From the NCBI RefSeq assembly GCF_005503535.1, contig NZ_SCNN01000022.1, forward strand, positions 33,904 to 97,903: DNA of 64,000 nucleotides, given 5' to 3'. Within the stretch, counting starts at the first letter, position 1. Each line of letters opens with the position of its first letter. The notes below the pieces were generated by a model. That model ran no database searches and had not been told where the DNA came from. It saw only the letters and a list, made by a program, of their open reading frames with translations. This document shows positions 42,421-51,291 of this stretch, piece by piece. This DNA comes from Mesorhizobium comanense. GTDB lineage: Bacteria > Pseudomonadota > Alphaproteobacteria > Rhizobiales > Rhizobiaceae. Position numbers and translations under genes: made by a program.

Positions 42421-44118
42421 TCACCATGCGGGCGTTGTCCAGTCCGGATATTTCGTCCTGAACTCTCCGTAAAGCGCATCGATTTCGGCTCGCGACACCG
42501 GGCGTACCTGCTCATAGAGATAGCCCGTGACCCCTTCGGAGAGCTGGTATGTCGCGACCCGCTTGTAAGCGGCGCCAAACCCCTCGCCTTGGATCAAGTG
42601 CCGGTCCGGAATGGTGATGCACAGTTGCGCGCCCGCCTGCAGATGCACGACTGGCGGATCGGTTGCGACGATGTATTTCGATTTCAATGTTTCCGGACGG
42701 AACCGGTCCCGGCTATCCACCTGGCAGGTCCAGTTGATGAACGGAAGAATATCCTTGTTCATTTCGTAGAGCAGTGCGTCGCTCATCACAGGGCTTGAGG
42801 CAAAAACCGAAAACCGGTCCTCGGGCCGCATTCTGCCGGCGAGATCGTCGATCAGGCGCTTGTACTCGGGCAGGTTGTCGAGGCGCAGGGGAAGTGTGGT
42901 TTCCCTCGCGAAAACAAAGCTGACAGGCGACAGGAGCCTGTGGCCGCCCGGAAAGAAGGTGCCCCAGAAAGCGAGGACAGCGGCAGCCGTCACGGCGATG
43001 CTCGACCACCGGGACCTTCTGCCAGGCATCGACACCATGACGACGATTGCCTGGGCATAGGCCGGAAACAGCCACAGGAACATCGGCAGCGAGTGATGCC
43101 GCTCCGGATTCTGCGTGCGCGTAAAGAGCAGAAACGTCAGCACCGAGGCGACGGCGCAAAACAAGGCAAACCAGTTGCGGCGCATCAGGGAAACGCAGAG
43201 GCCGATCACGATCAGCAGCCAGTTCACATAGCTGAGGCGGGAGCCCACTTCGCCGACCTGCGAGACAAAGGCCGTTCTGTATCCGCCGTAGAGATCGGCG
43301 TAGCTGGTGTGCATTATCTTGAGCATCAGGGGCTGCTGGAAGGTCACCGCTGCTGCAATGACAACCAGCATCGCGCAAGTGCCGCCAAGTACGGCTTTCC
43401 CGAGAGAAGAAAAACTGCGTTCCCTAACCGCCTGCAGCAAACAGAAGCAGGCCGCCGAAATCACCAGTCCGATCACGGCATAGGCGTACCAGCGGCGCAG
43501 CATGAACGCCAACCAAAGATACGCCCCCCCGCAAATTCCCGACATGACCGGATCGAGCGTCAGGAATTTCGATTTCCAAAGAAAATAGGTCGCCGCGACA
43601 ATTGCCATACAGCCGGCAATGTCGGGCAATCCGCGCAGCGACGGAGCCCAGAACGGCGTATAGAAAAACGCAGCGATCCAGACGAAGAGCCAGGCCCGAG
43701 GCGAAGCCGTTTCCGAAGCCGCCTCGCGATAGCTCAACCGCGCGATGAAGAAAGCCGTGGGGACCAAGTAAACAGTGACGGTCGCTGCGATGTAGGAAAA
43801 CCGGGATCCGCCGAAAATCAGATAGAATGGCAGCAGGGGCACCAGGATTGCCGGGCTGTAGTCTTCGGTCGCGATGGAGGTATGCAACAGGTTCAGCCAC
43901 TCGGCCGGACTGTTGGACAACAGCGCGCCTTGCTCGTTGAACCTGTCGAAATAGCCCGCGAAGTCCCAATAGTAGACCGGGTCCTCGAGGTTGACATAGA
44001 GCATCGCCAGCAGGACGCCCAACAGTGTGCTGGCTATGTAGATTGCTGGCCAGTAAGAGGCGTTTCTGTTTGTCAATCGAGGCCACCGGTCGGAGGAGAC
44101 AGAACTGTCGCGGGTCAA
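42421..44118 (-). CDS. Polytopic membrane protein, possible GT-C type glycosyltransferase
   Basis: A 565-aa protein I cannot name with certainty. About ten to eleven hydrophobic segments fill residues 22-395. The first periplasmic loop has EDPVYYWDFAGYFDRFNEQG, an acidic loop like those in ArnT/PMT-type GT-C glycosyltransferases. The last 165 residues are soluble and acidic/aromatic (RPEDRFSVFASSPVMSDALL). The start is a TTG near the first TM, with only a weak GGAT site. It is followed by an LpxO-like gene upstream, so transfer of a sugar to an envelope lipid is a guess. Confidence 0.6.
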   Translation of the reverse strand: MTRDSSVSSDRWPRLTNRNASYWPAIYIASTLLGVLLAMLYVNLEDPVYYWDFAGYFDRFNEQGALLSNSPAEWLNLLHTSIATEDYSPAILVPLLPFYLIFGGSRFSYIAATVTVYLVPTAFFIARLSYREAASETASPRAWLFVWIAAFFYTPFWAPSLRGLPDIAGCMAIVAATYFLWKSKFLTLDPVMSGICGGAYLWLAFMLRRWYAYAVIGLVISAACFCLLQAVRERSFSSLGKAVLGGTCAMLVVIAAAVTFQQPLMLKIMHTSYADLYGGYRTAFVSQVGEVGSRLSYVNWLLIVIGLCVSLMRRNWFALFCAVASVLTFLLFTRTQNPERHHSLPMFLWLFPAYAQAIVVMVSMPGRRSRWSSIAVTAAAVLAFWGTFFPGGHRLLSPVSFVFARETTLPLRLDNLPEYKRLIDDLAGRMRPEDRFSVFASSPVMSDALLYEMNKDILPFINWTCQVDSRDRFRPETLKSKYIVATDPPVVHLQAGAQLCITIPDRHLIQGEGFGAAYKRVATYQLSEGVTGYLYEQVRPVSRAEIDALYGEFRTKYPDWTTPAW

Positions 44119-44144
44119 TCAGATCCAGGCGCCAGCGCGGCCTA

Positions 44145-44256
44145 GAGCATGATGCCGAAAAGTGTGAAGCGGCTTTCTCCGGTTTGTCCAAGCATCATGC
44201 TCAATCGCTTTGATTGAGAGCCGGATGATTTCTGGTCGATTCGACCAGAAATCATC
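44145..44256. repeat. Composite palindromic intergenic repeat, copy 1
   Basis: Outer arms GAGCATGATG and CATCATGCTC flank a core containing AAAAGTGTGAAGCGG. Next comes CTCAATC-GCTTT-GATTGAG, then a perfect 17-bp inverted repeat GGATGATTTCTGGTCGA with a one-base centre (44222-44256). The core matches a second copy at 47292-47392. This is a rhizobial-type intergenic repeat, filling the gap between the membrane protein and the LpxO-like gene. Confidence 0.8.
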
Positions 44257-44291
44257 CGCCGCTCAGGCAGCATCTTCACCAGCTTTTCAGC

Positions 44292-45122
44292 TCAGGTGGT
44301 TTCGACCTTCTTCGGCTTGGTCGAGCCGATCATCTTCCAGTTCTTGTAGAACATCGAATTGATGCGTTCGACACTGACCGACACCACGGCGAGCATGCCT
44401 GCGATCAGGCGGGGAAACGGGGAAGGCCTGATGATGTCCATGAACACGCAGTAGCGGCGGCCGTCATATTCGTTGACCGAGCGATGCAGCAGCGTGTCGT
44501 CGAAGATGAACTGCGGATTGTCGTACCAGTAGTTCTTGACGTTGCCGCATTCGACGAAGATCTCGGCTTTCACCGGGATCAGATTGTAGAGGATGCGCAG
44601 GCTGAGCCGCAGCGGACCGAAATGCCAGGAGGTTGATTCGCGTTTGCTGAAGACGGAAACGGCAATGGTCTTTATGTATTTGAAATCCTTGTTGAATTCG
44701 GCGACGTTGTCTATCCTGTGCTTGCCGTACCATTGATAGACATACATGCCGCGCCGGCCAGTGCCGAAATTGGCGTCGATGTCGGCGATGATCTCGTCCT
44801 TGCGTGCCTTGAAGACGTCGAGAACTTCGTTGACCTCGCGCTGATAGTCCGCGGGAAACTGCTCCAGCTTCCACACGCCGGGATTTCTGTAGCACAGGAG
44901 ATCGACCAGAAGGTTGAACGGTGAAAGCAGCCAGGTGAACAGCCCGTTGCCGAGGAAGTAACCGCTGAACAGCGAGAGATCCTTTCTGTCGTTGCGCAGC
45001 ACGTCGATCAGACCGCAGACGATGAAGATCGTCGTCAGGATCGGGATGAAGTAGAAGCCAAGGGCGAGAAGCGGAATGGCGATGGCGAATTTGCGGAGGG
45101 ATTTGCGAAGGGTCTTTGTCAT
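44292..45122 (-). CDS. Aspartyl/asparaginyl beta-hydroxylase family protein (LpxO-like)
   Basis: A 276-aa Fe(II)/2-oxoglutarate dioxygenase-type protein with an N-terminal membrane anchor (about 12-40, FAIAIPLLALGFYFIPILTT) and a cytoplasmic jelly-roll domain. Iron and 2-oxoglutarate residues are H167 (WHFGPLRLSLR), H213 (FDDTLLHRSVNEYDG) and R223 (RRYCVFMDIIRP). The TM-then-SPFNLLVDLLCYRNPG layout resembles LpxO, which 2-hydroxylates lipid A. The substrate here is unproven. A repeat element follows and the polytopic membrane gene is next on the same strand. Confidence 0.85.
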   Translation of the reverse strand: MTKTLRKSLRKFAIAIPLLALGFYFIPILTTIFIVCGLIDVLRNDRKDLSLFSGYFLGNGLFTWLLSPFNLLVDLLCYRNPGVWKLEQFPADYQREVNEVLDVFKARKDEIIADIDANFGTGRRGMYVYQWYGKHRIDNVAEFNKDFKYIKTIAVSVFSKRESTSWHFGPLRLSLRILYNLIPVKAEIFVECGNVKNYWYDNPQFIFDDTLLHRSVNEYDGRRYCVFMDIIRPSPFPRLIAGMLAVVSVSVERINSMFYKNWKMIGSTKPKKVETT

Positions 45123-45285
45123 TTTTCCACGCGCGAAGCGCGATCCTGTTGCGAATGAGTGATGCCAAAATCACGACAACGACCACCGCCCGGTCGTGCG
45201 CCTTGATAAGGTCTTTTGGGTCACCACACAACGGCCAGCGCTATGCTGGCCGGCTGGCTGCCTTTGTGAACCTGCCGGTATCAGG

Positions 45286-45966
45286 TCAATGGACCGCCGG
45301 CAGGCCGAGTTCGTCCCATTTTTCTCTTGGGACCAGATCGCCAACCAGAAACTCGAAGCCGACGACACTTTCGCCATCTCCGGCCAGCTGGCATCTGAAC
45401 TTCAGACCATACCAGTTCCTGCGGCTGCGGAAAGCCGCGCCATCGGCGGCAATGGTGGTTCCGGTGATTTTCTCCTCGGCCGTTGCGTAAGGCACGACGC
45501 GCTCCGGCTGAAAGTCCGCGCGCCAGCGGCGGATCTGATCCATCGCCTCGAGGTCGCACAATTGCACCATACGCTCATCGGAAGCGAAGGTCTTGAGATC
45601 GGCACGCGCCTGACGGCTACGTGGGTCGGCAAGCGTCTTGGCCGACAGCATTTCTGTCGGCCGGATCATCGCCGGGGCTGTGGGCGGTTGGGGTTTGGGC
45701 GATATCGGCGCGGGCGGTGGCGTCGCCGCCCGCGTCTCGGGCGGCGCCGGGGCAGCCGGAGCCATTGGCGGCGGCCTGAACGACGCCTCGAACTGCTCGG
45801 GTGTCAGGATGTCGACGGACACACGCTCCTCTTCCTGCCGGCTCGGCCGCTTCGGCAAGGGCATCAACGCCAGGAGCGCGGCGAACAGCGCATGGAGAAC
45901 GATCGAAGTCGAAACGCCCCAGGGCGAAGCCTCATCTCGCAGCGTGACAACCACCGGGTCACGCAA
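45286..45966 (-). CDS. DUF930 domain-containing protein
   Basis: A 226-aa protein with one N-terminal membrane segment (about 18-37, VSTSIVLHALFAALLALMPL), a Pro/Ala-rich periplasmic linker (PPPMAPAAPAPPETRAATPP), and a C-terminal DUF930 domain with LCDLEAMDQIRRW and RSRRNWYGLKFRCQL. The TM plus proline-rich layout recalls TonB, but the C-terminus is DUF930. It begins with a TTG six bases after the rarA stop, so it is probably cotranscribed with rarA. Function unknown; DUF930 is largely rhizobial. Confidence 0.88.
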   Translation of the reverse strand: MRDPVVVTLRDEASPWGVSTSIVLHALFAALLALMPLPKRPSRQEEERVSVDILTPEQFEASFRPPPMAPAAPAPPETRAATPPPAPISPKPQPPTAPAMIRPTEMLSAKTLADPRSRQARADLKTFASDERMVQLCDLEAMDQIRRWRADFQPERVVPYATAEEKITGTTIAADGAAFRSRRNWYGLKFRCQLAGDGESVVGFEFLVGDLVPREKWDELGLPAVH

Positions 45967-45971
45967 ATGCG

Positions 45972-47279
45972 TTATCCCCGTTCCTTGCGCAGCTTTGCCC
46001 AGTAGTCGAGCCGCTTCCGGATATCGCGCTCGAAACCACGCTCGGGCGGATCATAGAAGGTCTGACGGCCCATTTTCTCTGGAAAATAGTCCTGCCCCGA
46101 AAAGGCGTCTGGCTCATCATGGTCATAACGATAGCCGGCGCCGTAATCCTCCTCCTTCATCAGCTTGGTCGGCGCGTTGAGAATGTGCTTTGGCGGCAGC
46201 AGCGAGCCCTGTTCCTTGGCGGCGCGCGTGGCCGCCTTGAACGCCGTATAGACGGCATTGGATTTGGGTGCGGTGGCAAGATAGACAGTCGCCTCGGCGA
46301 AGGCGAGTTCGCCTTCCGGCGAGCCAAGGTAGTCATACGCGTCCTTGGCGGCGTTCGCGACGACCAGCGCCTGCGGATCGGCAAGACCGATATCCTCCAT
46401 CGCCATGCGCACCAGCCGGCGGCCGAGATAGAGCGGGTCTTCGCCAGCGTCGAACATGCGGGCGAGATAGTAGAGCGCGGCGTCTGGATCCGATCCGCGC
46501 ACGGATTTGTGGAGCGCCGAGATCAGATTGTAGTGGCCGTCCTGGCCCTTGTCGTAGATCGGCGCGCGGCGCTGGACGATGCGCTGCAGGCCTTCGGCAT
46601 CGAAGATCTCGCCGGGCTTGGCGGCGCGCCAGACTTCTTCCGCGAGCGTGAGCGACGCTCGCCCATCGCCATCGCTCATACGCACGAGCATGGTCCGCGC
46701 CTCGTCGTCGAGCGGCAGCGCCCTGCCCTCCGTCTCCTCCGCCCGCGTCATCAGCTTGGCGATGCTCTCCTCACCAAGCGAATGAAAGACCATGACGCGC
46801 GCGCGCGACAGCAGAGCCGCGTTGAGTTCGAAGGACGGGTTCTCGGTCGTGGCCCCAACCAGAACCACCGTTCCATCCTCCATGACCGGCAGAAAGGAAT
46901 CCTGCTGGGCACGGTTGAAGCGATGGATCTCGTCCACGAACAGAAGCGTCTGGCGGCCGTTGGCGCGGCGCAGTCTGGCTGCCTCAAAGACCTTCTTCAG
47001 ATCGGCAACGCCCGAAAAAATCGCCGATATCTGCTCGAAGGCGAGGCTTGTTTCGCCGGCGAGCAGCCTTGCCACCGTGGTCTTGCCGGTGCCTGGCGGC
47101 CCCCAGAAGATCATCGAGCCGAGCGAACCGGACCCGATCAACCGGGTCAACGCCCCGTCGGCACCGGTCAGATGCTCCTGGCCAACGACCTCGCCAAGGT
47201 TTCTCGGCCGCAGCCTGTCGGCCAACGGCCTGCCCGGCGGCGCCTTTTCCGGTTCATCGACACTGAACAGATCGGCCAT
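45972..47279 (-). CDS. rarA: Replication-associated recombination protein A (RarA/MgsA)
   Basis: A AAA+ ATPase of the clamp-loader group that acts at stalled replication forks. The 435-aa protein has ADRLRPRNLGEVVGQEHL, Walker A GPPGTGKTTVARLLA near 61, Walker B LFVDEIHRFN, sensor 1 GATTENPSFELN, and the C-terminal MgsA region (AALYYLARMFDAGEDPLYLG and LNAPTKLMKEEDYGAGYRYD, in order). The ATG follows AAGGGAAATGC. Order degP-rarA-DUF930 after the ribosomal block is usual in this bacterial group. Confidence 0.94.
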   Translation of the reverse strand: MADLFSVDEPEKAPPGRPLADRLRPRNLGEVVGQEHLTGADGALTRLIGSGSLGSMIFWGPPGTGKTTVARLLAGETSLAFEQISAIFSGVADLKKVFEAARLRRANGRQTLLFVDEIHRFNRAQQDSFLPVMEDGTVVLVGATTENPSFELNAALLSRARVMVFHSLGEESIAKLMTRAEETEGRALPLDDEARTMLVRMSDGDGRASLTLAEEVWRAAKPGEIFDAEGLQRIVQRRAPIYDKGQDGHYNLISALHKSVRGSDPDAALYYLARMFDAGEDPLYLGRRLVRMAMEDIGLADPQALVVANAAKDAYDYLGSPEGELAFAEATVYLATAPKSNAVYTAFKAATRAAKEQGSLLPPKHILNAPTKLMKEEDYGAGYRYDHDEPDAFSGQDYFPEKMGRQTFYDPPERGFERDIRKRLDYWAKLRKERG

Positions 47280-47291
47280 GCATTTCCCTTA

Positions 47292-47392
47292 GAGCAATTC
47301 CAGGAAAAGTGTGAAGCGGTTTTCCGCCCGGAATTGCGTCAAAACAGGGATATAGAGCAGGCCGGCGTTTCGGTGAAACGCCGGCCTGCTCT
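47292..47392. repeat. Composite palindromic intergenic repeat, copy 2
   Basis: Arms GCAATTC and GAATTGC flank the core GGAAAAGTGTGAAGCGG, then a perfect 18-bp inverted repeat AGAGCAGGCCGGCGTTTC with a GGT loop follows (47354-47392). The core matches copy 1 at 44145-44202, and both copies share a core-plus-second-hairpin layout with different arm sequences. It fills the degP-rarA gap. Confidence 0.8.
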
Positions 47393-47425
47393 AGGTTTGG
47401 AGCGCGATCTCTTCAGAAACCGAAC

Positions 47426-48919
47426 TCAGTAACGCAACACCTGGCGCAGTATCTGCCCGCCACGCTCGACCGTAAAGCGCCACCAGCGCGTATCCTGCTG
47501 GCTTATCTGCGCCAGCGTCGCGGCGGTGTCGATTGCGGTGCCGTTGACCTCGCGTACGATGTCGCCCGGCTGAAACCCGAAATCGGCGGCCGGCGAATCG
47601 CGGTTGATGTCGATCACCGTCACGCCCTTGAGATCGGTGCGAAGGCCGAGTTTCTGGGCCAGGCGCGGCGACAATTCGGCGACCTTGGCGCCCGAGAACG
47701 GGCTGCGCCCGTGCAGCGTGACCTCGGCTGCCTTCGCGCCCTCGGGCGCACGTTCCAGCGCGATGTCCATCGCCGCCTGCTGTCCCTTGGTCAGGATCGC
47801 GAAATTGGCCTTGGTGCCGATCGACAGCGTCGCCATGCGATAGTCGAGCGCTTCGATGCTCTCGACCGGCTTGCCGTTGATCTGCAGCACGACATCGCCC
47901 GGCTTCAGGCCCGCCTTGCCGGCGGGGCCTGAAGCCTCGACCGAAGACACCAGCGCCCCGGTCGGCTTTTCCATGCCGAGCGATTCGGCGATCTGCGGCG
48001 TCACCGCCTCGAACTCGGCGCCGATATAGGGGCGCTCGAAAAAGTCGAGGCCGGCCTTGGCGGCATCGGCGAACGCACGCACCATGTTGGCGGGAATGGC
48101 AAAGCCGATGCCGATCGAGCCGCCGCTGCGGCTGTAGATGGCGGTGTTGATGCCGACCAACTGGCCGCCCATGTTGATCAGCGCGCCGCCGGAATTGCCG
48201 GGATTGATGGCCGCATCGGTCTGAATGAAATAGCCCGAATCCGAGACGCCGATATGGCTGCGGGCAAGTGCCGAAACGATGCCGCTCGTGGTGGTCTGGC
48301 CAACGCCGAAGGGATTGCCGATCGCCAGCACGAGGTCGCCGACTTCGAGCGCGTCAGAATCGCCGATGGCGATGACCGGGAACGGCTTGTCGGATTCGAT
48401 CTTGAGCACGGCAAGGTCAAGCGTCTCGTCCTTGAGCATAACCTTGCTGGTGAATTCGCGCCCGTCGGCGGTCGCGACCTTGACCTCGTCGGCGTTCTTG
48501 ATGACGTGGAAATTGGTGACGATCACGCCGCTCGGGTCGACGAGCACGCCTGAACCGAGCGACGACTGTGCACGCGGCTGGGCCCGGCCGAAAAACTCCT
48601 CGAAGAACGGATCCCCTTCGAAGGGAGACGTCACCTTGGCGGTCTGCGAGGCATAGACGTTGACCACGGCAGGCGCCGTCTGCTTCACCAGCGGCGCGAA
48701 GGAAAGCTGTACCTCCTCGCGGCCGAACGGCACGCGCTTGTCAGGCCCCGAGGTGCCGTTCTCCCCTTCGACGCCGTGCAGCAGGTCCGTCAGCACGTCG
48801 GACAGGCCCGGATCAGCGGGTTTGGCGGCATCTTCGGCCAGCGCCTGCCTGGCTGCCGGCGCGGCTGCGAACACAAGCATTGCGCAAAGCAGAACAAGAG
48901 ACAGTCTTTTGGCGCGCAT
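47426..48919 (-). CDS. Do/DegP-type periplasmic serine protease
   Basis: A periplasmic quality-control protease/chaperone of 497 aa. The signal peptide is MRAKRLSLVLLCAMLVFAAA..ALA. The trypsin-like domain has the triad H138 (VTNFHVIKNADEV), D169 (TLDLAVLKIE) and S243 (NPGNSGGAL), followed by two PDZ domains (about 300-385 and 400-490, with GLKPGDVVLQINGKPV and GFQPGDIVREVNG). The start at MRAKRLS is supported by CGAATCCTCC-type GGAGGATTC upstream. It follows rplQ after the ribosomal terminator. Confidence 0.95.
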   Translation of the reverse strand: MRAKRLSLVLLCAMLVFAAAPAARQALAEDAAKPADPGLSDVLTDLLHGVEGENGTSGPDKRVPFGREEVQLSFAPLVKQTAPAVVNVYASQTAKVTSPFEGDPFFEEFFGRAQPRAQSSLGSGVLVDPSGVIVTNFHVIKNADEVKVATADGREFTSKVMLKDETLDLAVLKIESDKPFPVIAIGDSDALEVGDLVLAIGNPFGVGQTTTSGIVSALARSHIGVSDSGYFIQTDAAINPGNSGGALINMGGQLVGINTAIYSRSGGSIGIGFAIPANMVRAFADAAKAGLDFFERPYIGAEFEAVTPQIAESLGMEKPTGALVSSVEASGPAGKAGLKPGDVVLQINGKPVESIEALDYRMATLSIGTKANFAILTKGQQAAMDIALERAPEGAKAAEVTLHGRSPFSGAKVAELSPRLAQKLGLRTDLKGVTVIDINRDSPAADFGFQPGDIVREVNGTAIDTAATLAQISQQDTRWWRFTVERGGQILRQVLRY

Positions 48920-49066
48920 TGCGAATCCTCCAAACGAGTTCGGGCGCATTGTCCCGACGAATGTGCAAAATGAAAGGCTAAGCTGCTGAGGCGCGAAACT
49001 TTTCGCCTGAAAGCCCGGCCTGTGCCAGGCAAACGCCGACAACATCGCCATCCCTGGCGTCCAGAC

Positions 49067-49093
49067 AAGAAAAAGGGGCCCGCAGGCCCCTTT
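49067..49093 (-). terminator. Intrinsic terminator of the ribosomal super-operon (after rplQ)
   Basis: On the minus strand AAGGGGCC-TGCG-GGCCCCTT is followed by TTTCTTG. It lies about 25 bp past the rplQ stop. Confidence 0.85.
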
Positions 49094-49116
49094 GATCTTT
49101 TCCGAAAAATCGCGGC

Positions 49117-49548
49117 TTATGCGGCCTCGGCTTCTTCGTTGGTGCCTTCGGCTTCGAGGCGGGCGCGGTCGCCAGCGCCCTTGGCCGAGGTGTCGCGATC
49201 GACGAACTCGATGACGGCCATAGCGGCATTGTCGCCGTGGCGGAAGCCCGCCTTCATGATGCGCAGATAGCCGCCATTGCGGTTGGCGTAGCGCGGCGCG
49301 ATGGTGTCGAACAGGCGCTTGACGACGCCTTCATTGCCGATCTGGGCGATGACCTGGCGGCGGGCGTGCAGGTCGCCGCGCTTGCCGAGCGTCACCAGCT
49401 TCTCGACGATCGGACGCAGGTCCTTCGCCTTCGGCAGGGTGGTGACGATCTGCTCGTGCTCGAGCAGCGACACGGCGAGGTTGGCGAACATGGACTTGCG
49501 GTGGCTTACGCTGCGGGCGAAGCGACGGCCTTTGAAACCGTGGCGCAT
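49117..49548 (-). CDS. rplQ: 50S ribosomal protein L17
   Basis: Lies near the peptide exit tunnel of the large subunit. The 143-aa protein begins with the family MRHGFKGRRFARSVSHRKSM and contains TTLPKAKDLRPIVEKLVTLG. A short acidic tail (EGTNEEAEAA) extends beyond the core, as in other alphaproteobacteria. It is the last gene of the alpha operon, 104 bp after rpoA, and is followed by a terminator. Confidence 0.98.
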   Translation of the reverse strand: MRHGFKGRRFARSVSHRKSMFANLAVSLLEHEQIVTTLPKAKDLRPIVEKLVTLGKRGDLHARRQVIAQIGNEGVVKRLFDTIAPRYANRNGGYLRIMKAGFRHGDNAAMAVIEFVDRDTSAKGAGDRARLEAEGTNEEAEAA

Positions 49549-49652
49549 GGCTCTTTTCCTTCTTCAGTTGTTCAAGAGGCCACGGCCTCTGATGGTTTTC
49601 CGCATGACCGTCGGATCGGGCGGCTCACGCCGCCGATCCTCGGAGTTCATGC

Positions 49653-50663
49653 TCAATATTGGTCTTCGTAACGCTTTGCGAGGTCTTCGATATTCTCCGG
49701 CGGCCAATCCGGCACTTCCATGCCGAGGTGCAGGCCCATAGCCGCCAGCACTTCCTTGATCTCGTTCAACGACTTGCGGCCGAAGTTCGGGGTGCGCAGC
49801 ATCTCGGCTTCGGTCTTCTGGATGAGATCGCCGATATAGACGATGTTGTCGTTCTTCAGGCAGTTGGCCGAACGCACCGAAAGCTCGAGTTCGTCGACCT
49901 TCTTGAGCAGCGCCGGGTTGAAGGCGAGCTCGGTGACGGCTTCCGCCGCGACTTCCTTCTGCGGCTCGTCGAAGTTGACGAACAGGCCAAGCTGGTCCTG
50001 CAGGATGCGGGCGGCGAAAGCGACCGCGTCCTCGCCCGAGATCGAACCGTCGGTCTCGATCGTCATGGTCAGCTTGTCGTAGTCGAGAACCTGGCCCTCG
50101 CGGGTGTTCTCGACCTTGTAGGAGACCTTCTTGACCGGCGAATACAGGCTGTCGACCGGGATCAGGCCGATCGGCGCGTCCTCGGCGCGGTTGCGCTCGG
50201 CCGGCACGTAGCCCTTGCCGGTGTCGACGGTGAACTCCATGCGGATTTCAGCGCCTTCGTCCAGCGTGCAGATGACGTGGTCGGGATTGAGGATCTCGAC
50301 GTCGCCGACCGTCTGGATGTCGCCAGCCAGAACAGCACCCGGGCCCTGCTTGCGCACGACCATGCGCTTGGGGCCGTCGCCTTCCATGCGGATGGCGATT
50401 TCCTTGATGTTGAGGACGATGTCGGTCACATCCTCGCGCACGCCGGCGATCGACGAGAATTCATGCAGAACGCCGTCGATCTGCACGGCGGTGACGGCCG
50501 CACCGCGCAGCGAAGACAGAAGCACGCGGCGCAGCGCGTTGCCCAGCGTGAGACCGAAACCGCGCTCGAGCGGCTCGGCGACCAGCGTGGTCAGCGTCTT
50601 CTTCTTCGACGAGAACTCGATCTTGTTCGGCTTGATCAGTTCCTGCCAATTTTTCTGGATCAT
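49653..50663 (-). CDS. rpoA: DNA-directed RNA polymerase subunit alpha
   Basis: Scaffolds RNA polymerase assembly and contacts activators and UP elements. At 336 aa it has the N-terminal dimer domain ([20 protein letters not shown]) and the C-terminal domain ([20 protein letters not shown] then [20 protein letters not shown]) with a helix-hairpin-helix. The start is MIQKNWQEL, with GAAGGAAAGCACC upstream; ten upstream in-frame codons ([10 protein letters not shown]) include the ribosome binding site and are not translated. Lies between rpsK and rplQ. Confidence 0.98.
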
Positions 50664-50761
50664 GGTGCTTTCCTTCCGTTGACCCGCCACCATCCAATCG
50701 TGGCGGGCGACCTGGAATACCGCGGAGGAACGACTTGCGTCGTTCGCGCGGCGTTCGACAA

Positions 50762-51151
50762 TTAGACGCGGCGCTTCTTGCGCGGGCGGCAGCCATTGTG
50801 CGGGATCGGCGTCACATCACGGATCGAAGTGATGGTGAAGCCGGCCGCCTGCAGGGCGCGCAGAGCAGATTCACGACCCGAGCCAGGTCCGCAGACCTCG
50901 ACTTCGAGCATGCGCATGCCGTGCTCCTGAGCCTTCTTGGCAACGTCCTCGGCAGCCATCTGGGCGGCGAACGGGGTCGACTTGCGCGAACCCTTGAAGC
51001 CCTGGGCACCGGCCGACGACCAGGCGATCGAGTTGCCCTGCGCGTCGGTGATGGTGATCATCGTGTTGTTGAAGGTCGAATTGACGTGGGCGACGCCCGA
51101 CGAGATATTCTTGCGTTCGCGGCGGCGAACACGTGCGGCTTCCTTGGCCAT
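50762..51151 (-). CDS. rpsK: 30S ribosomal protein S11
   Basis: A platform protein of the small subunit at the mRNA exit channel. The 129-aa sequence has the conserved [36 protein letters not shown] and the basic C-terminus [15 protein letters not shown]. It lies 98 bp upstream of rpoA. The 140-bp gap to rpsM contains an unusual imperfect inverted repeat, so expression may be separated from rpsM more than in most bacteria. Confidence 0.98.
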
Positions 51152-51208
51152 GATAGTCCTTTCAGTTGATCTCTACACCGCCGTAATGCCAGCGGCTCCA
51201 CCTAGAAA

Positions 51209-51285
51209 GTGAGTAGCGAATTAGTGGGTAGTGACGAGACGCAACCGTTGAAGCCGCCTCTCACTACTCACTACCGGCTACTCAC
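51209..51285. repeat. Imperfect inverted repeat in the rpsM-rpsK gap
   Basis: The left arm (GTGAGTAG..AGTGGGTAGTGACGAGA) and right arm (TCTCACTACTCACT..CTACTCAC) can pair over roughly 25 bp with a few mismatches. They are built from repeated AGTGAGTAG-like words. The element lies inside the alpha operon and has no T-run. Confidence 0.6.
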
Positions 51286-51291
51286 TCCAAA

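Noticed and set aside
45286..45966. TonB energy-transducing protein
   Set aside because: It has the TM plus proline-rich layout, but the C-terminus carries DUF930 landmarks and not a TonB domain, and no exbB-exbD genes are nearby.
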